Of a DNA stretch of 37,491 bases, positions 20,312-30,242 are shown one piece after another. The notes under the pieces were generated by a model that saw nothing but the letters and a program-made list of their open reading frames with translations, searched no databases and was not told the DNA's origin. How positions within the stretch are numbered: the stretch's first letter is position 1; the number at the start of each line of letters is the position of its first letter. The position numbers and the translations under genes are program-made. Source of the stretch: Knufia peltigerae (lineage: Eukaryota > Ascomycota > Eurotiomycetes > Chaetothyriales > Trichomeriaceae); assembly GCA_030247855.1 (NCBI GenBank), contig JAPDRN010000208.1, positions 1 to 37,491 of the forward strand, written 5' to 3'.

Positions 20312-22285
20312 ATGACAAACGCTACCATCATTGACGACGCTCACTGCTCCACACTTTCCTCTCCCACTACCTCCGAAGCCACTAGTACCAGCAATTTCTC
20401 TCCGCCAACACCTGCGATTGATAACCCGGACCATGCCCTGCATCATGGCATGGTCTCCTTCAACTCCAAGGCCTCCGTGGGTGACTCGATACTTCACCAA
20501 TATGCACACCATCTAGGCTCACTCCATGCGGATGACGAAACGCATGCCGTCCACCACCACGTCAGCGAACGTGATACCGCCGCTGATGACGAGACGGTCT
20601 TGAACACCGTCCTCAACCTTGCAAACAATCCGCCGAGCCATTTTGTCCGACCATCATACCTCGCCCATCATCCTACCGCTCCTGTACCGAAGCCTCTCTC
20701 CCTCCCCAAGTCCTCTATAAGCCACCGCAAGAACACAAAGTCAATAGATATACCCAGACAAACAATCATGAAGGCATTGGTCCCACGAGGACCCGTCACA
20801 GGTCCCACGACTGCTCCGCTGGCGGTGAACGCCTTTGGAAATACAACCGGCGGAAGAGACGCTGAAGAACAGAACATGGCAGCAGCGGCATTCTCTCCCT
20901 GCACAACCGCTACATTGTCTGCCATGCAGCCGAGCGCATTCTCTGGCTGTTCGCCAACTTCGACGAGTTTCCTGCGGTCACCGTGTTTCTTCCACCAGCG
21001 ATTTGACGGAATAGTGGACGTTCAAAAAGTACTGGATGAGATTGCGGAAGACGACTATTCACATTCGAGACTCATGCAGACGGCTATCGGGGTGCGAGAG
21101 GTGTCAAAGCAACTCCAACGGAAGCCGCTGAAGCGTGCTGTACGCAACGTTATGATCGTTACCAAGGCGCGCGACAACAGCTTAGTGTTTCTCACTCGAG
21201 AGCTGGCCGAATGGCTACTTTCAACCCCTCGATACGGCAGCGATGTGGGCGTCAATGTATACGTGGATGCCAAACTCCGACACTCCAAACGGTTCGATGC
21301 TCCGGGTTTACTCAAGAAGGAGCCCAGGTTCGAGCAGATGCTCAACTATTGGACGCCTGATCTGTGTTGGTCATATCCAGAAACGTTCGACCTGGTCCTC
21401 ACCCTAGGCGGCGACGGAACCGTTCTTTTCACATCATGGCTATTTCAAAGGGTTGTGCCGCCCGTGCTATCTTTCTCACTGGGCAGCTTGGGGTTCCTGA
21501 CGAACTTTGAGTTCGACAAGTACAAGGAGCACCTCGATCGTGTGATGGGTGATTCTGGCATGCGGGTCAACCTCAGGATGCGTTTTACCTGCACAGTATG
21601 GAGAGCCGATCGATCACCCGGAGCTGAGAAAGGTGCCGTTGAGGAAGGAGAGCAGTTTGAGGTCCTGAATGAGCTGGTCATTGACAGGGGTCCTTCTGCA
21701 TATGTCTCAAACTTGGAGCTCTATGGCGACGACGAACTCTTGACTATTGTTCAAGCCGACGGATGCATCTTCTCGACGCCAACGGGGTCGACAGCTTATT
21801 CTCTATCGGCCGGAGGCTCCCTTATTCATCCGTCGATCCCTGCCATCCTGCTGACCCCAATATGTCCACACACCCTCTCTTTCCGACCCATGGTCCTCTC
21901 AGACACTCTTCTGCTGCGGATAGCCGTGCCCAACAAGTCTCGTTCTTCCGCCTACTGTTCTTTCGATGGTAAGGGCCGCGTGGAGCTCAAGCGGGGCGAT
22001 TATGTGACTTTGGAAGCGTCTCAGTATCCCTTCCCCACCGTGATGACCGGTAACAACGAATGGGTGGAAAGCGTACAAAGAGCTTTGAGGTGGAACGTCA
22101 GAGGAGCTGTTCAGAAAGGCTGGGAGGAAGGAGATGACGAGGACAATGACCAGGTGGAGGAGAAATGGGATATTGACATGGACCCCAGCGCTGCCGGTGG
22201 TACTGACAGCGGCATTGGTCCAAGTGAGGATGGTGATCATGTCGCCAGCCCTCTTCCCAGACAAATGAGTCTGCTGAACATGTGA
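20312..22285 (+). CDS. NAD(H) kinase, Utr1/Yef1-like, 657 aa
   Basis: A single long exon. The catalytic domain spans about residues 270-600. It shows VRNVMIVTKARDNS (start of the Rossmann-like part), GGDGT at 366-370 (the diagnostic ATP/NAD motif, in LTLGGDGTVLFTSWLF), NELVIDRGPSAYVSNLELY, and TPTGSTAYSLSAGG at about 489-502 (NAD-binding loop), followed by the beta-rich half ending in NNEWVESVQRALRW. It phosphorylates NAD to NADP and supplies cytosolic NADP(H). The first 260 residues are Ser/Thr/His-rich, probably disordered and regulatory, and the last 55 are acidic, both as in larger fungal Utr1-type enzymes. There is no mitochondrial presequence resembling Pos5. Whether NADH is also used cannot be read from the sequence. 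Confidence 0.93.
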   Translation: MTNATIIDDAHCSTLSSPTTSEATSTSNFSPPTPAIDNPDHALHHGMVSFNSKASVGDSILHQYAHHLGSLHADDETHAVHHHVSERDTAADDETVLNTVLNLANNPPSHFVRPSYLAHHPTAPVPKPLSLPKSSISHRKNTKSIDIPRQTIMKALVPRGPVTGPTTAPLAVNAFGNTTGGRDAEEQNMAAAAFSPCTTATLSAMQPSAFSGCSPTSTSFLRSPCFFHQRFDGIVDVQKVLDEIAEDDYSHSRLMQTAIGVREVSKQLQRKPLKRAVRNVMIVTKARDNSLVFLTRELAEWLLSTPRYGSDVGVNVYVDAKLRHSKRFDAPGLLKKEPRFEQMLNYWTPDLCWSYPETFDLVLTLGGDGTVLFTSWLFQRVVPPVLSFSLGSLGFLTNFEFDKYKEHLDRVMGDSGMRVNLRMRFTCTVWRADRSPGAEKGAVEEGEQFEVLNELVIDRGPSAYVSNLELYGDDELLTIVQADGCIFSTPTGSTAYSLSAGGSLIHPSIPAILLTPICPHTLSFRPMVLSDTLLLRIAVPNKSRSSAYCSFDGKGRVELKRGDYVTLEASQYPFPTVMTGNNEWVESVQRALRWNVRGAVQKGWEEGDDEDNDQVEEKWDIDMDPSAAGGTDSGIGPSEDGDHVASPLPRQMSLLNM

Positions 22286-22849
22286 AGGAACGTCAAATGC
22301 TTAGAACAGACCACTCGATGATGTCTGAATATTGTTACAATTATCTTTTCGACGTCGCGACATGAGCGATAAAGAGCATTTTTATGAGCGTTGAGAAATC
22401 ATATTCATTGGGGACCGGTAAGCCTTGTCCCTATTGCTACCACCTATTGTATTCCTTCACATAATTGTTTCATTCCTTGTCTGCATTTGCATTCACCTGT
22501 TCGTTCCTGGGGCGGTGAACACGGATATCGTGAATGCACAATACGAGGCTGAGAGGGGGTTCTCGCCCTATTGGAGGACTGCACTGACGCCTGCAGAGGA
22601 TTTCTTTGGTACCGAGTCAAGTTTGACCGCCCTGGTGAAGGTGAAGCGGAAATCAGGGTTCGCGTTTCTCTCAACCTCGTTCTCTCACTTCCTGAACTCT
22701 CACTCACTCTCTTTCTTTTGGATATTCTCTCATCGCAACAGAAGTCATTACATCCGCCAGCTTTCGTCGCAATAGACGTTCCAAAAGTCCTTTTTACAAG
22801 TCTCGAAAACCTTTTTTAACCTTCTTCTCCTCAATAAATTCTTGTCACC
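22286..22849. other. Intergenic / 5' untranslated region, no supported gene
   Basis: This 564-base gap separates the NAD kinase stop from the next ATG. The last 150 bases are pyrimidine-rich (CTTCTTCTCCTC before the ATG), as in fungal leaders. A 116-codon plus-strand frame from 22425 has no motif and low coding character. Confidence 0.5.
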
Positions 22850-24010
22850 ATGTCTTCTCCCTCTGCCGCTGCCGCTGCTGCCTCTGCCACCTCTCCTCGC
22901 TCTTCTCACTCTGCAGGCAGAGTGAACCCTTTTGTCAACCCCGAAACGGGGGTCCTCTATGGCCTCGAAGAAGGCGAGGACCAATCTGTCGACGACGAGG
23001 TCGACAACCTTTCTCCTCTCGACCGCCCTCTCACACTCGAGGGGGTGACCCTTCTCACCCAAGATGAGGAGGGCCCTCTCGACACCGTGGAGGGTGTCAA
23101 CAACTCCCCCCCTGTCGCCTCTACCACCGCCGCCCGCCATGCCTCGATGGAGGGGGAGGAGACGTGGTCGTTTGCCGCTCTGCCGCCTGCCGCTGGCAAT
23201 GAGGCTGCCGAAGGAGTTGTTGCTGGTGCTGGTTCTGCTGGTGACGTCGCTGCTGGCATTGTTCTTCCCCCGGGTCCCGTCGCCGCCAACGACGACGACG
23301 ACGACAACGAGGCCATCCTGGATGGTCTCGTTGCAGATTTTCAAGAACGATTGGCCAGGGCCTTGGTAGATCCTCGGCACCGATTGGGAGGGGAGAAGGA
23401 GGAGGAGGGAGAAGGAGAAGAGGAAGAAGACGACGACAACGACAACGACGACGAAGAGGACGCAGATGATGGGGGGTGGCACGCCCCGGACGACTACATG
23501 TCGGATGGGGAGGAAGAAGAGGAAGGAGAGGATGAGGGTGCCGCCCCCTTCGTCTGGGAAGACCTCCCTGCGACCGCCGCGGTGGAACGCTTGCGAACCG
23601 GGTTCGAGGCGTTGGCGGCCGTACGGGAGGAGATCGACGCCCTTGATGTCGCCGTCGCCGCCGCCGCCGACAACAACGACAACGACGACAACAACAACGA
23701 GGGCCCCCGGCGACAGGGTCCAGGACGTGGTACCCCTGCAGCCGTGAGGGCTCGCTCTGGTCTCCTCCTCGCCGAGGAGGGGCTCACCGCGGCCTTCCGG
23801 ATGCAGTTGGACACCACCGACTGGCTCTGGGGTGCTCTCGAGGCGGCCCATCAAGGGCGGGAGATGGAGGAGGGCAGGACACGAGCCCTCGCCACGCAAC
23901 TGGGCCAGGCCCGTTTCGACACTGTCGCCGCCCAGGCGGAGGCGGCTCAACTTCGGTTCGAGCTGGCCGCCGCCCGGCGTCAGTTGGAGGACGCGGGTCG
24001 GGACCCATGA
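22850..24010 (+). CDS. Acidic, Ala-rich coiled-coil hypothetical protein, 386 aa
   Basis: A single exon from an ATG in excellent context (GTCACCATGTC). It opens with an Ala run, then a short more conserved-looking patch GRVNPFVNPETGVLYGLEEGE (23-43). Three acidic runs follow (148-153, 181-207 and 220-229, almost pure Asp/Glu/Asn), then a second Asp/Asn run at 274-283. Residues 244-272 and about 310-381 form Ala/Leu/Glu/Arg helices with heptad spacing, consistent with a coiled coil. There is no signal peptide or membrane helix. The low-complexity triplet repeats make the DNA unstable and the protein fast-evolving. The family is unknown; acidic chaperone- or nuclear-type proteins have this composition, but nothing proves it. 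A 400-codon frame on the opposite strand is treated as a shadow. Confidence 0.65.
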   Translation: MSSPSAAAAAASATSPRSSHSAGRVNPFVNPETGVLYGLEEGEDQSVDDEVDNLSPLDRPLTLEGVTLLTQDEEGPLDTVEGVNNSPPVASTTAARHASMEGEETWSFAALPPAAGNEAAEGVVAGAGSAGDVAAGIVLPPGPVAANDDDDDNEAILDGLVADFQERLARALVDPRHRLGGEKEEEGEGEEEEDDDNDNDDEEDADDGGWHAPDDYMSDGEEEEEGEDEGAAPFVWEDLPATAAVERLRTGFEALAAVREEIDALDVAVAAAADNNDNDDNNNEGPRRQGPGRGTPAAVRARSGLLLAEEGLTAAFRMQLDTTDWLWGALEAAHQGREMEEGRTRALATQLGQARFDTVAAQAEAAQLRFELAAARRQLEDAGRDP

Positions 24011-25363
24011 GCGTCGGGCGTTGGGTTGGTCGTTGTCGCGTGCCAGGGGGAGTCTGAGAGGGTGGGTTGGTGGTTGAGAGATTGGCTGGAAGGCGGTTGT
24101 TGTTGTTGTTGGTGCACGAAAGGGGGTTGTCGTTGGGGGGTGTTGGTGGCGCTAGTCGTCGGGCGTTGGGTTGGGTTTTCCTTGGGTCTTCTCTTTTTTT
24201 TGGTTCTTGTTCGAGTCTCGGGAGGTTGGTTGGTCGGTCGGCCCTTTGGCCCCTCGGGTTGGCATGAGTTATGCACCGAGGGGGCCACATTGTGAGATGT
24301 ACATAGAGAATTTTTTCCACCAAAGAAAAGAGTTTGGCTTTTGTTTAGGTAGTGTTCAATGAGGACAAGGAGACACTGACACTGATACGGACACAGTGCA
24401 CACATCACAGAGGACAACCACAAAAACGTCGACACATACGTTCCAGGAGACGTGTTGTTCTTGGTCGTGACAACAATAACAACAAACATTTGTGAAGATA
24501 ATAGCAGGATGGTTTTGAAACAGAAAACAAATGCGGAATGCTCACAAGAACCCACGTCGGTATAAGGTTCGGACTACAAACGACAGTATTAAATGAATAC
24601 GGATACCTAGAGGGGCTACGTCGATCAATCAGGTCCCGAGATTGACGCCGAGAGCTTGATGTGTCTCCGCGAGGGCAGAAACAGTCCAACGACATGTGGA
24701 CGAGCGGGTCTCTTTGCGCGCTGACAAGGCTTTGTGAAGCAAGGAGGTGTGTTGGGACGAGAAGAGAGAGAAAAAAGTGACTCCGCAAAAAGACAAGGTG
24801 GATCAATCATTAATCCAGAATGCTACAGATATGCAAGGGGGGAAAGTTGACAATGGGTGATGATGACAACAAGAAGAAGAGAGGAATATGAGAAGTGATT
24901 AAGCGGGAACAGGATTAGGACAAGGCTTTATGAACGATCATGAACACAAACAGGAGCAAGGTGTTGGAGGAGCATCATGAAAGGAGAAAAGGGAGGGCAA
25001 ACATGGCATCATCATCCTCATCATCATGGAGTATTGGTTTCCAGACATGGAATCGTTCAAAGGATAGTGACAAGGAAACGAGAATGAAAGAACATCATGG
25101 AGTATGGTTTGTCACAAGCGTGTACTGACGACAGTCTGTTGCAGTCGACAAAAAAAAGGGCGTCCGGTTGATTATCACCAGGGCAGAAAAGGAGAATCAT
25201 ATGCATTTCGTCGAGTACTAGAAAAGTATCAAATTGAATGTTTTCCGGCGGAAGAGAGACGTCATGTTCTTCTCTGACCTCTTGCGTAACTTCGTTTTCA
25301 CTATTCGTTAACATCATCATCATCATCATCATCAGGTACATGTGCTACCGGCACCAGCCCAAG
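24011..25363. other. Convergent intergenic region, no supported gene
   Basis: This 1.35 kb lies between the ends of the acidic-protein gene and the leftward ATP-grasp-like gene. It is rich in G/T-skewed runs (24.0-24.3 kb) and simple repeats, including a seven-copy CAT run at 25312-25332. Minus-strand frames of up to 191 codons around 24.0-24.6 kb are low-complexity and unsupported. Confidence 0.55.
25312..25332 (+). repeat. CAT trinucleotide, 7 copies
   Basis: A perfect seven-copy CAT microsatellite in the 3' flank of the ATP-grasp-like gene, just outside the coding region. Confidence 0.9.
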
Positions 25364-26953
25364 TCATGGTTGATCCGGGCTCTCAGAAACAGCAAAAAGT
25401 AGCCGGAGGGGCTTGTAGACCTGGTATGACCACCAGAATGGCATTGGGTCGTGGGTCTCATAAATGTCGTCCTGCCAGAACACCAAGTGTTTCAGAAGAG
25501 AGAGCCAATTCCTCAAAACATCCGCAGACGTACACGTGGATTTCAAACTCAGGAAATTTGACAAAGATACATATCCGAGTTTCAGCAAGTCTCGGCCAAA
25601 ACAGTAGATAGGGGCCGCCAGCGAATCCGGCGTAATAATGATAATTTCAGGGGCCGAGAAATCCTGTAGGCCTTGGAGGAGTGTGGATGAGCTATTCTGG
25701 GTATCCAGAATCATCATACTCTTCTCATCCACATCGTCGGAAAGAAGGGATAAGTACGCGCGACACAATGATTCGGTGGCGATGGCCCCTCGAAAAGACA
25801 ACATACTGGCCAGAGATTCGATTGAGGTGCCGAGAACCAGAATGTTTTGCACCACTCCGCCATCTGTGAGTTGCTCGTCGACGCAAAAGTCGAATCCGAC
25901 GTGGGATGTGAAATCGTCGCCCTGGTGATTTGCGAAAGTCTGCAAGCTGCGAAGAAACGACCGGGCCAGTGCGGCTTTGGGGTCGATTGGTTCGAGGTAA
26001 TCCTGACTTCTCCTTCTGGTTGCCGAGAAGGCTGTGACGCGGCCTCGAACGATGACCGCAAAGGCCGAATACCTGGGCAGCCCGTTCGTAATCTGCTCGA
26101 GTCTCCAAAGCTCCGAGCTGGTTCTTTTTATGGGGACGAGTGATATGGTGTGGTAGGTCTGACTCAGCGTCCGGCGAGGCAGAAGCGTCCTCACGGAGCT
26201 GACTTCGACTCCTGCTGATTGTCCGTGTTCAGAACTGTAGAGCATGTACCGTTTTGTACCGCCGCGCGACTTGCTCAGCACCTGGTGGACCTCATCCCGG
26301 GATTTGACGCTGTGCATTTCGGGAACCGCCAGATCCATACTTTTCAACCAGGCCAAGAAGGTGGTTCGGGACGCGAAATGAGGCATGTCGTCCATGCGAA
26401 GGGCGAAACAGCGACAGCTCGTCGTCTTCTCGATGACTGTTCGAGCGTGGCCTTCCACAGTTGGTTCCACGCCGGGGGTGCAGTTGATCCATATGTCGAC
26501 ATTGTCTTGCTCGATGATGTAGTTGAGAGTCCTGATGTATGCCAGAGCTCGTCGCTGTTCTGGCACGGGGCGCAAGCGATAGAAACGGGTCAAGGCTTTG
26601 GAAAATCGGACATGGATTGGAATGCACATTGGTTCGTAGTCGAGGCCGACCACTTTGTGCCCATTTTGGTGAAATGCTCTGGCGAGCCGTAGTCCTTGCG
26701 CCGTGTTGATGCCACTCAGCAAGACCGTCTTTACAGGTGGATTGTTTGTCTTGGTGGATCGTTTCACGAAGATCCATCGCCCGGACAGGAAGATGTAAAC
26801 GTAGTTTATGAACAACAAGGTTGTCGACACTGGGAGGAAAAGAGTCGCTAAAGCCACAAAGACGAGCGATCGGAGGCTTACGGTCGGTTGTAACTTCTCA
26901 AGTCGAGACTTGATGCTCGTCAAATCGCTGCGAATCGTTTTCAGCTCCATCAT
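25364..26953 (-). CDS. Membrane-anchored ATP-grasp-like protein, probably degenerate, 529 aa
   Basis: The frame is open from 27259, but its upstream part starts at GTG and looks non-coding. I start at the ATG pair at 26953 (MMELKTIRSD); an ATG at 27139 would give 591 aa. Residues 5-22 form a short coiled coil and about 27-60 one or two membrane helices. KTVLLSGINTAQGLRLARAFHQNGHKVVGLD at 75-105 is the Rossmann-type preATP-grasp strand and Gly loop found in fungal ATP-grasp proteins. HVGFDFCVDE at 351-360 aligns with the catalytic-domain strand before the metal site. Where the family normally has a Glu-x-Asn-Pro-Arg motif, this protein reads VVQNILVLGTSIES. The end, HDPMPFWWSYQVYKPLRLL, is typical of the family. 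It is therefore probably a non-catalytic relative or an enzyme with altered metal binding. Family assignment is from memory of patterns. Confidence 0.6.
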   Translation of the reverse strand: MMELKTIRSDLTSIKSRLEKLQPTVSLRSLVFVALATLFLPVSTTLLFINYVYIFLSGRWIFVKRSTKTNNPPVKTVLLSGINTAQGLRLARAFHQNGHKVVGLDYEPMCIPIHVRFSKALTRFYRLRPVPEQRRALAYIRTLNYIIEQDNVDIWINCTPGVEPTVEGHARTVIEKTTSCRCFALRMDDMPHFASRTTFLAWLKSMDLAVPEMHSVKSRDEVHQVLSKSRGGTKRYMLYSSEHGQSAGVEVSSVRTLLPRRTLSQTYHTISLVPIKRTSSELWRLEQITNGLPRYSAFAVIVRGRVTAFSATRRRSQDYLEPIDPKAALARSFLRSLQTFANHQGDDFTSHVGFDFCVDEQLTDGGVVQNILVLGTSIESLASMLSFRGAIATESLCRAYLSLLSDDVDEKSMMILDTQNSSSTLLQGLQDFSAPEIIIITPDSLAAPIYCFGRDLLKLGYVSLSNFLSLKSTCTSADVLRNWLSLLKHLVFWQDDIYETHDPMPFWWSYQVYKPLRLLFAVSESPDQP

Positions 26954-27707
26954 GGCGAAGGCAGCCTGGGAGCGGCGTCGAGTCTCAGAAGCGCTAGCAA
27001 GGAGAAAGGTGTCGACATCGAATAGCAGATGATTGTGCCCTATACACTTGGATTCGAGACGCTTAGAGAGACCTGGGCCTTGAACGAATCGACTGTATGT
27101 ATTCGTAGAATCATCAACGACTACAAGGGTCACACTCATGACGTTGGAACCGGACAAGTCTGGTATTAGGACTTCGTCAGACACCGGTACGTAGATATGG
27201 AAAAGGCAGCATCGCCAGCAATGCACAGGGCAAATTGGCAGTCTGACAGGGCTCAGCACGGATATACGGGAGACATCAGCAGCAATACCTGTATCTACAC
27301 CCGGAGACTAGCATTTAAGCTTGTTTAATAGGGCTCGCTAATCGGGTTCGGGGGGCCAATAGTGTCATGATCTACCGCCCGAAAGGCTTGAGAAAGCATC
27401 ATGGCCAGCTGAAGAAATTGCAAACATGAGGACGAGAAGCTGGACCGACTTGGCTGGTCATGGCATGACGTGTACGTCAATTGATTGTTGTCCTGTCCAA
27501 CCGTCCATGGCCCAAGATTTCTAATTTTCACCTGCGCTTCCCGTTGACCTTCACATCGTCGTCCTTTATCCATTCTCGCCCGTGCGGCTACGACTGTGTG
27601 TTGACAACGCTTTCACATCCATCCAGCATTAGTACCGTCAGTATCTCATCGACTGGAGCGATCGCGTCTGGGCAGATACCAGACAAGACGCATTGTCTCT
27701 CATCAAC
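26954..27707. promoter_or_regulatory. Divergent upstream region of ATP-grasp-like and PNS1 genes
   Basis: This 754-base gap separates two divergent start codons, or 568 bases if the upstream ATG at 27139 is used. It contains pyrimidine-rich leader sequence before the PNS1 ATG. No separate gene is supported. Confidence 0.4.
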
Positions 27708-29448
27708 ATGGCGCATCAAGGACAAGCCGCCGATTACTACAACAATCAGCAACAACAGTACGGATATCAACAGCCTGGCTATCAACAATACGCTCCGCCC
27801 CCAGGGCCTCCCCAAGGCTACCAATCATACCCTCCCCCGAATGCCCATCCTCAGAACCACCAACAACAATATCAACCTCCCCAACAGCCACCGCCTCAGC
27901 AGCAACAGCAAAAGTACGACCAGCCTCCGACGAACGGCGTACAGTTCAACGCTCCTCAAGATGAAAAGCAGACATTTCAAGACACTTTCAAGATTCAAAA
28001 GCCCAAATACAATGACGTCTGGGCAGCTTTACTGGTGGGTCAAGACCTTTTACACAAACATGAAAGAATCTCAGGCTGACGATGATCTATAGCTGATTGC
28101 GACCTTTTGCGGATTCGTGGCAGTCTCAGGACTTACACTCTATCGATACTCGAAATACCATCGCTTCAATGGTGGAGGCATCTATGGCTCCAGCAATGAT
28201 TTTTCTCTCAACACGAACACCATTATTCTTTTCGCATTCGTCCTTGCCGTGGGCTTCGTCGTCAGCTGGGCATATTTCCTTGCCGCTCGAGCCTTCACGA
28301 AACAGTTTGTCTGGCTTACTGGCATCCTCAACTGTGTCATGGCAGTCGGAACCGCCGTATACTATTTGTATCGGCATCTGTGGGGAGCTGGCATTATATT
28401 TGCCATTTTCGCCGTCTTCGCCATCATCTGTTTCATCAGCTGGATCCCACGCATTCCTTTCGCGGTGTGCATGCTCCAGCAGGGCATGGACATCGCTCGG
28501 ATGAAGCGTGTCCACGTATTCATGGTCAGCCTCATTGGTGGTATCGTGAGTGTTGCCTTCGCTGCATGGTTTTCGGTCACGCTGGTCGCCATCTACGTGT
28601 CATACGAGCCTAGCAACCCCGGCGCAAACCCGAATCCATCTTGCGCTGATGGCGGTTGTTCCAGTGGGAAAGTCATCGGCCTTGTCGTTTTTGTGACGTT
28701 CGCAGGATACTGGATCTCAGAGTTCCTCAAAAATCTCATTCACACTGTGGTTGCTGGTGTTTACGGAAGCTGGTATTTCTGTGCCGGAAAGCCTGGTGGG
28801 ATTCCAAAGGGCGCCACCATGGGCGCTTTCAGACGAGCATCAACCTATTCCTTCGGCTCGATTTCATTTGGCAGTTTGATAGTGGCAATCATCAACATGC
28901 TTCGACAAGCTTGCAGCATCGCCCAGCAGCAGGAGGCGACGGACGGTAACATCATCGGCACCATCATGTTTTGCATTCTCGGCTGCATGATTAACATCCT
29001 CAACTGGCTGGTCGAGTTCATCAACAGATACGCCTTCTCCCACATCGCCCTGTACGGCAAGGCCTATATCCCAGCGGCCAAAGACACGTGGAAGATGATG
29101 AAAGACCGTGGAATTGATGCATTGGTCAACGATTGTCTTGTCGGGCCAGTCCTAACTATGGGTTCCATCTTCGTGGCATATCTATGTGCGCTCTTGGCTT
29201 ATCTCTATCTCGAGTTCACCAAGCCTGCTTACAACGATGGCCGGACGTTCACGCCCGTTATCATGGCCTTTGCCTTCCTCATCGGACTGCAGATTTGCCA
29301 GACCTTCATGACCCCGATCGGATCAGGAGTCGACACTATTTTCGTTGCGATGGCTTGGGATCCGCAAGTGGCAATGACGGATCATCCAGAATTTTACCAG
29401 CGCTTGGTGCATGTCTACCCACGAGTGCAGGATGTTATTCACGTTTGA
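27708..29448 (+). CDS. PNS1: Choline-transporter-like protein Pns1, 560 aa
   Basis: Exons are 27708-28034 and 28093-29448, joined across a 58-base intron (GTGGGT...CTATAG). The start is the ATG of MAHQGQAADYY. Residues 1-75 are Gln/Pro/Tyr-rich and disordered (YNNQQQQYGYQQPGYQQYAPPPGPP), as usual in fungal Pns1. A conserved membrane-proximal segment, FKIQKPKYNDVWAALLLIATFCGF, leads into about ten transmembrane helices of the CTL/SLC44 family. GVYGSWYFCAGKPGGIPKGAT, RRASTYSFGSISFGSL and the late WLVEFINRYAFSHIALYGKAY are family-typical blocks. The protein is in the plasma membrane. SLC44 proteins transport choline in animals, but in yeast PNS1 is dispensable for choline uptake, so the fungal substrate is open. 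The frame is intact and of normal length. Confidence 0.93.
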
Positions 29449-30242
29449 ACAGTTCGGATTTCACATGACGATCGCTGGATCATCGTTACGCTGTATTTCG
29501 GAATGCAGTCACTTGCGGCATCTATTGTTATTCCCAGTCCAACAAGGAGGAGCCTTCAGAGGCAGTCTTATCTAGTCATCCGGCATTCGAGCCGACTTTG
29601 CCTAGGAGAATTAATCCTTTTTGCCTATACTCGCGTATCAGAATCATTCCAACATGTCAAGCGATATCTCTTCTACTGCATTAGAACGAACTAACACGCC
29701 ACAGCTCTTCGGTTATATGTTTTGCCATGCACGGCGTGCTGGAACCATACACTTATCTTCTTGGCCTTCCCAAAGTGGCAGCTCGTCAACCGTGTCTATC
29801 AATCACCATCCATGACGACTGGCACAGACAGGGGTCATGTAGTGACTATCAATGCAACTCCATGTTGCCCACCAATATTGTCGATCTTTCACAATCTCCC
29901 CCCTCAGTCTAATCCATGTCAGTCTTTCTCATGAGCCAACATATTTTGACTTCACTGGGTGCATTCGGCAGTGTGAAGCGGTCTTCTCCTTTGGAAGTCA
30001 ACTGTGTACCCAATTCGACCTTCTCAATTCGGACGTGATTGTCGCGATACCACCAGCCCCTCTAACAAGTCGCGGTACCTTAGGCCGGCTGATATGGCGG
30101 TCGCCTATGCTGGCGATGTTGCCGTCGAAAGACTATAAATATCTTTGAGAAGTCCGCTGAATGATTTTAGACGAACACCCCCTTCAACTCAACTCGCATT
30201 GTCTGTCGCTCACGGTTTCAACATAATTCACAGACTCGGGCC
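29449..30242. promoter_or_regulatory. Upstream region of the MFS transporter gene
   Basis: This 794-base gap lies between the PNS1 stop and the MFS ATG. A clean TATAAAT at 30134-30140 lies about 105 bases before the ATG, and CT-rich sequence follows it. Short plus-strand frames (60-100 codons) overlap each other and are not supported. Confidence 0.55.

Noticed and set aside
22748..23950. 400-codon minus-strand frame
   Set aside because: Contains long poly-Val runs that are only the reverse of poly-Asp/Asn codons, and has no recognisable domain. Noted as a finding but not annotated as a gene.
26219..26692. 157-codon plus-strand frame
   Set aside because: Lies wholly within the ATP-grasp-like gene on the other strand and has no independent support.
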